Part shown: positions 58,505 to 64,000 of the stretch, piece after piece
Layout of the letters: each line of letters begins with the position of its first letter
How positions within the stretch are numbered: the stretch's first letter is position 1
The notes under the pieces: model-generated
Told to the model about the DNA's origin: nothing
The model's database searches: none
Seen by the model: only the letters and a program-made list of their open reading frames with translations
Position numbers and translations under genes: made by a program
Assembly (NCBI GenBank): GCA_007570785.1
Contig: ML664157.1
Span: forward strand, 5,541,424 to 5,605,423
DNA length: 64,000 nucleotides
Direction: 5' to 3'
From: Antilocapra americana
Taxonomy: Eukaryota > Chordata > Mammalia > Artiodactyla > Antilocapridae

Positions 58505-58785
58505 TCACATGGTAGAGAACTGAGGTCTCTCACAACTGGAAATAAAATCTCTTGTCAACAGCTGTGAGAGTGAATTTGGGAGCAGGTCCTGCCTCCTTTA
58601 ACATGATGCAGCTCCATTCAGCAATTCATTGCAACCCAGTGGGAGACCCCGAGTCAGTCTCCCAGCTATGTGGCTTCCAAATAGCTGAGTCCCAGAAACT
58701 ATTAAGATGATAAATGCGTGCTGCTTTAGGCCACTACATTTTAGGAGGTAACTTGTTACACAGCAATAGAGGACTAAAACATAGT
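58505..58785 (+). repeat. MLT1-type MaLR LTR fragment
   Basis: CTGAGGTCTCTCACAACTGG, GCTCCATTCAGCAATTCATT, GTGGGAGACCCCGAGTCAGT, GAGTCCCAGAAACTATTAAG, GTAACTTGTTACACAGCAAT and AGAGGACTAAAACA follow the 3' half of an MLT1 LTR. Confidence 0.75.
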
Positions 58786-60784
58786 AAAGGGAGCATTATA
58801 AAGAAGAGAGATAGAAAACAGAAGAGAGACAGGATTTATATTGTAGCTGTGAGCCTAAGTTATTACTAATGTCTAATAAATAAACACTTTATGAAAAGAG
58901 AAAACACAGAATTTTCTAGTTTTGTATCTTTAAGTTACCACAACTATAACTCATCTTCTCCAAAGTACCTTATGAAGTTTTGTGCCTTGAAAAAAGACCC
59001 AGAATTCCAGATTGTCAAGAGTGTTATTTTGGTTGATATAACACTAGTTTAACTTTAAAAGGCTATATTCTATGAAATAAAAAAAGAGGAAGAAGAAATA
59101 ATGATTTAGTTAGAATTTTCTATCTAGTTAGGCAGGAAGATGGGGTGGATGGATGGAAAGTGGATATATTCAAAAACCTTAGGCAAATCTTGAATGAGAA
59201 GCCTACAGATTCCTATTATAACGTTAACTGTATAAAAAATAATCATAAATGCAGTCTTACTAATTCAAGTAAACAAAAACTGATGGCTTTTATTTATGGA
59301 AAAAAGGGGCTAATTTTATGAACAAATAAACATAATTCAAGAATACAAATCTTTTTACTTTGGTTCAGTATTTAATAATCAAATTTTGACTGTAACTACA
59401 TTTGGTTAATGCTCACAATATAATAATCCTTTAATATTAGAAATACTGAAAAATTTATCTTTTGCTCAGAGATTCAGTCCAAAATACAGCTTACATTAAT
59501 GGCAACTCTCTTGGCCCTCGACGGTAACGAATTATATCACGCCTCTGCTAAAACACATGTGCCAGTATTTGCTGGCAAAGCAAAACAATCAGCAGGGTTA
59601 AACAACTGTATTTTCTTTAATGCAGTGCCATTAAATTACAACCACATTTCAGGATAAAATATTCCACATGTTTCTCAACAGCTATCTGGAAAGGGCTTAG
59701 TACTTTTAGTAATTCAATATCAAAATTTTTGAGAAGCATAGAAAAAATCATTTGAGAGCACACTCAGTGTACTGTGAGGAAGAACATTCTCTTGGTCTGG
59801 CTACTTGTTATTATATGAGGGAAAAACACCAATGCATATGTTGAAGTCTGCTTGGAAAATGGAAATGACATGGTTTCCATCACAGTTTAAGACATACTTA
59901 AGTGTTCTTAGTTTCAAGTAAAACTTATTCTCAAGTATAATAGTTTTAGTACAGGCTACTCCCAAATTTCTGCCTCTGTAATTTAGAAGTTGCAGAATGC
60001 AAAACTTTCTGTGCTCAAAATACCAAACCCTAAATATATTCCTGTATATACTGAAGGTCAGTTGCAAAATGAAAACAGCACCAATGCAATTATGTAAAAA
60101 CTAAACAGGACCTTTGGAATGAAACCTGTTATGATGAAGAATATGATTGATCATGAGTATCAATGAATATTCATGACTTATTCAATATAAATGTGTAAAG
60201 CTTGGAACTTGTGGTATTTGAGCAGTAACATCAGTTCTACAATGCCCATGAAAAATCAGAAGTAAAATGAAAATATTACTGAGGCTGACAACCCGCAAAT
60301 GTAATTTTCATTGTTACCCCAAGAGACCTTCCTCATAACTAATGACAAGCAGGCAAAATGGCTTGTTTGATATTCACCGTTTTTGTTCCCCCTGACTGCT
60401 CACAGCTGAAAATATTCTTGAGGAGTGAAATGGTCAAAAGACATCTAGCCAGAAAAGAAGGGGACACAAGTCAAGGGTTGTGGATTACTCACAATCTGAA
60501 TATTTAACCACCAAATCATGTACTTTTCTGGAAACTAGTGAACTGTATTTAGACATTTCTTACTGTGTGTGTACATGTATGCATGTGTATATATGTATTA
60601 ACATTTTACACTAGGCTGATTAGTACCAAAGTTTCACCTTCTACTTCACACAGCTCATCAGCTGCTCTGAAGTCAAGGTAGCAACACAAGGTTTAGGACA
60701 TAAAGCTGTAAGAGTAAGCATTCAAATTACAAATTCAGGCATATTTTAGGTTTTGATGGGAAAGGAGCTAAAAGGCATGTGAAA
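58786..60784. other. Mostly unique intergenic sequence
   Basis: No repeat or gene recognised. The stretch 59460-59720 is more balanced in composition than its flanks and could be a conserved non-coding element. A minus-strand open frame at 59801-60067 has no recognised content. Confidence 0.45.
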
Positions 60785-60987
60785 GTGAAAGTTGCTCAGT
60801 CATGTCCAGTTCTTTGCGACTCCATGGTTGTAGCCCACCAGGCTCCTCTGTCCATGGAATTCTCCAGGCAAGAATGCCTGAGTGGGTTGGCATTCCCTTC
60901 TCCAGGGGCTCTTCCCAACCCAAATTGAAGCCAGATTTCCTGCATTGCCACCAGATTCTTTACCATCTGGGCGACTAGGGAAGCCCA
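60785..60987 (-). repeat. BovA/Bov-tA-type SINE
   Basis: Reverse orientation: GTGAAAGTTGCTCAGTCATG, TCTTTGCGACTCCATGGTTG, GGAATTCTCCAGGCAAGAAT, TTCCTGCATTGCCACCAGAT and GGGCGACTAGGGAAGCCC. Confidence 0.94.
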
Positions 60988-62814
60988 GGTAGCTGGTTCA
61001 TAAATGGAATAAGCAGGTCATGGCAGGAGAAAAGGAAGTGACACTTTCCCCTCACAATGGACCAAATGCTTCACTATTGCCTTTGTGCGTTTTCAAAAAG
61101 TCTGCTTAGACCTGAACATCCTGATTATTTCAATTCCAATATTGAGGCTAGTAGTGGTTCAGGAATGGGCTACTAAAATGGACATTTTGGCTCACATATT
61201 ATTTGTTTCAAGTAGCATTTTATTTGGAGAGATGTTTCACTCAAATGTTTACTTTAAAAATTCCTTAATATGCAAAAGGGAGCCACAGGATGTATTTACA
61301 TTTAAAGTGGTAACAAGTGATACGTTTTACTTTTATACAGGCTTTCTTGCACATCTGCAGGTCATTAGTTAAACATTTGTTCAAATGAGAGAAAGCATAC
61401 AATTCCTTTGGCTATGTATTTCACTTGAATTATTAATCTTGTTTAGAGTCTGGCAGCAAAACATACTCAAAACAATTCCTTCATTTTATTTGACTTCAAA
61501 AAGCTTGCCAGTGCTTGCAGTAGATCTTTTCCTAAAAGGTAATGCTGACAGAGAATTGAGTGAAGGAATACATTTAGAATACTTAATTAAATGATGTCAG
61601 TTTGCTGCTGGCAGAGAAATGTGTGTATTGTGTTCTGCAATAGAAAACACGTAGCAATACACGGTAAATCTTTCCAAGGATCTAGAGAAATGATTTTGCT
61701 TCCTCCCACCCAATTCTCAGTAATAGCAATTAAGGATTATAATAGGGTTTATGCAGTTGAACTAAGTTGGTTACATTCTTGGAGGTCAGAGAATGTGCTT
61801 TCAATATCTGGGGCACTCTATAAGCTCTCTACAAACCAGGGTGTTGTGTTCATAGCAGATGCTTGATTAATATTTTAATAAATAATTTCTGGTTCCTTGA
61901 GAACCACAGAGATGAAATGCTGTATCTGGGCTCCCAGATCCCACTGGTGATTCTCTTATCTTTGCACATTGCACCCAAGTGGTTCAGCCTACACAGAGAG
62001 CCTCATTCACGTCTATGGCTTCTGATGGGGTGTACTTTGTCATGCGTCTGAGATGTGAAAACCAAAGAATAAATCATGAAACATGCATGCAAAGGAATGT
62101 ACATCTAAGGGCTTTATAGGTGTGCTTACTGCCACATTATTTTTAACAGCAAGTTTATAATCAATTCTTAATTTATTGATGAAGAGCTTAGTGTCTTTTG
62201 ATCTGGATTGAAATTTAATCGTTTCGCTTTGAATGCAAGAAATCTGTAGTGTAAGTAAAATGTGAACTAGATTATCTTTTTTAAAATGATTATTTAAAAA
62301 GCTTAGCATTATTTTTTAATATTACTGCTGTTATTTATTACTAACAAATTCTACTTATCCATTGTAGCAGATCCAATCAAGTGTCTACTTAGGAATACTA
62401 CCCTGATGGTTTGATTTATTCTTCTAGATGGTAATATAACTGTATTAAAATAAGACATCTAATCCAAACACCTAGTTCATCCCTCAATATGTAAAGCTTT
62501 ATCTCACCAAAGTTTAATAAATCACTAGATAATCTTCCCTTTAGGAAAAAAACTGAATCTGTGTGTGTATATCCTCCAAGCACTAAACACAGTGTCTGAT
62601 ACCTGATAGTCAGTTAATATCTGAGAATGAACTAGTATATTTTGCTCTTATTATTTCGACCTGCAAAGAAATTTTTGCTGCCAAATTTTACATGGGGATG
62701 TTATCTTCATTTTGTTAGAGGGCTGTCCACTCCAGAAATAAGAAAGCTCAGATATAGCTGATTACTTTTTTAGATAAATATAACATTCAACACCAGAGTG
62801 AGGAATAATAACTA
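60988..62814. other. Unannotated intergenic sequence
   Basis: AT-rich, with several short open frames (61085-62051 plus, 62040-62309 minus) that match no protein family I know. No repeat recognised. Confidence 0.5.
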
Positions 62815-62990
62815 CCAGCTATTGCACATGCCAATATGTATAGCTCTTTAAATCCATTTTCCTAGATAATTCTCCCATTGTTCACAATATCTACAAATTG
62901 ATATTATTAATTGATTTAACAGATGAAGTAATCAAAACTCAGAAAAGCAAAAGTGATAATAATTGACTCCAAAGCTTTGTGGCTTTAAAG
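62815..62990 (-). repeat. Probable MIR SINE, inverted
   Basis: CTATTGCACATGCCAATATG, AGCTCTTTAAATCCATTTTC and TTAACAGATGAAGTAATCAA loosely follow the reverse MIR consensus. Heavily diverged. Confidence 0.45.
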
Positions 62991-63264
62991 AGTTCTCTCT
63001 CACTGACATTGCTTGTCCATAACACATTTGCAGGTATCCTTGCCAACATCTATATCCTGTTACTCAGCCTTATGCAGCCCCAATCAAGGTTGAGGCCAGA
63101 CTCATGGCAGTGATTAAAAACATCACAGTAGCTCTTGAGTCGCCTCTTAAACATTGGCTCTGACACTTCTGCTCATGTATCACTGGTCAAGACAAGTCAT
63201 GCGGGCAAGCTGGTTTCAAGGAAGCACAGATATATAATCTCCCCATAAAGCCCATGACCATGCA

Positions 63265-63374
63265 TGCATGCTCATTTGTGTCTGACTCTTTGATATGGGC
63301 ACCTCAAAAAGGGGAATAGATATTTTGAAAAAGGATTCAAAGTGTTGGACACAACTGAGTGACTGAACTGAACA
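63265..63374. repeat. Two facing BovB/SINE ends
   Basis: GCTCATTTGTGTCTGACTCT (about 63270-63289, followed by TTG) is an inverted SINE/BovB terminus. CAAAGTGTTGGACACAACTG (63338 on, then AGTGACTGAACTGAAC) is the same terminus in plus orientation. About 45 nt of unrelated sequence lie between them. Confidence 0.7.
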
Positions 63375-64000
63375 GAAATTTCCCACCATAACAGCAAGAG
63401 CTGATCTGATCACAAGCCTGTGGCTAATAGAAAAATAAAAAGGTCACTGTCCAGAAATGCAACGGCTGCTAACAGCCATGGAGGTGATCCATGAGGCAAT
63501 TTGAGGTTTTCTATTCTTCCTGTTTTCTTGTTAGCTTTGCCTGACGCTTCTCTGTCTTCTGCACTTCTGTTATGCAGGTTGGGTTTTGAATTCCAGCACA
63601 TTGATGAGCTGAAACAAGCTACGAGCCTCTCTGAGTCATTTTTTAAATCCATCTGTAGATGAGGGATCCTTGTAAAACCTGCTTTCCAGGACTAGAGGGA
63701 TTGAAAGTAATGCACTTTGTATAACACTTGTTATTTTTAAAAAATGGTAAATAATAATGGTATAAGGAATTACCACAAATCGTCAGCAAAAAGAATATTC
63801 TTCAAATTTGAAATCTAAGAATGTCATGACAATACATCTGCAGATCCCTTTAAGAAATGCTGAGTTAGTGGCTTGACAGAAAGGTGTAGAATGTAGGTAG
63901 ATGTATGGAATTTTAGAAAAACAAACACAAAATGATAATCAATAGATCTGAGCCTCAACAATGGTCAATCAAGCCCTCATCAGAACACTGAGTGTGTAGG
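63375..64000. other. Unannotated intergenic sequence
   Basis: No gene or repeat recognised to the end of the window. Confidence 0.5.

Noticed and set aside
1..64000. CRISPR arrays, operons, riboswitches or bacterial mobile elements
   Set aside because: The window is a vertebrate nuclear sequence; no spaced direct-repeat array or prokaryotic gene is present.

Overview
The window is nuclear DNA from a ruminant, most probably a bovid. It carries BovB (RTE-type) LINEs, Bov-tA/BovA tRNA-derived SINEs, CHR-type SINEs and bovine-type L1 3' ends, all on an older mammalian background of MIR, L2, MER5-like and MaLR repeats. The genus cannot be fixed by eye. There is one assembly gap of 400 N at 56422-56821.

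Genes. Two protein-coding genes are supported and they face each other tail to tail. At the left edge, on the plus strand, are the last two coding exons of MED12L (308-389 and 1878-1930), encoding the Gln-rich C-terminus of a Mediator kinase-module subunit. On the minus strand the complete coding part of IGSF10 runs from its ATG at 27328 to its stop at 5860, in six coding exons. Joined at consensus GT/AG sites these give 7836 nt, or 2611 codons plus stop, with no frame break. The product is a secreted matrix-type protein: signal peptide, leucine-rich repeats with cysteine caps, two Ig domains, a long Ser/Thr/Pro-rich linker, then ten more Ig domains. A GC-rich block at about 29.3-29.7 kb is the likely IGSF10 promoter and 5' UTR. 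The order MED12L then IGSF10 in convergent orientation matches the known mammalian arrangement (human 3q25).

Layout. 1-1930: end of MED12L. 1931-5859: repeat-poor, AT-rich sequence that looks like a long MED12L 3' UTR plus the short IGSF10 3' UTR. 5860-29.7 kb: IGSF10 exons, introns and promoter; the introns hold old MER5-like, L2, MIR and L1 remnants, and one has a 30-nt U6 snRNA fragment inserted in an L1. 29.8-36.7 kb: intergenic sequence with scattered SINEs, MIRs and one dated L1 3' end. 36.7-58.8 kb: almost solid nested retrotransposons, made of old L1s in both orientations interrupted by a near-complete BovB, a 5'-inverted BovB, a truncated BovB, a younger L1, SINEs and two solo LTRs. 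58.8-64.0 kb: mostly unique AT-rich sequence with one BovA SINE, a split SINE/BovB end and a MIR.

I found no evidence for a new gene system. The most unusual item is the U6 5' fragment with a perfect 12-bp target-site duplication (20480-20533). Next come a BovB with an inverted 5' part and a BovB carrying a displaced copy of its own reverse-transcriptase segment. Repeat family names are from memory of consensus sequences and were not checked by a search.
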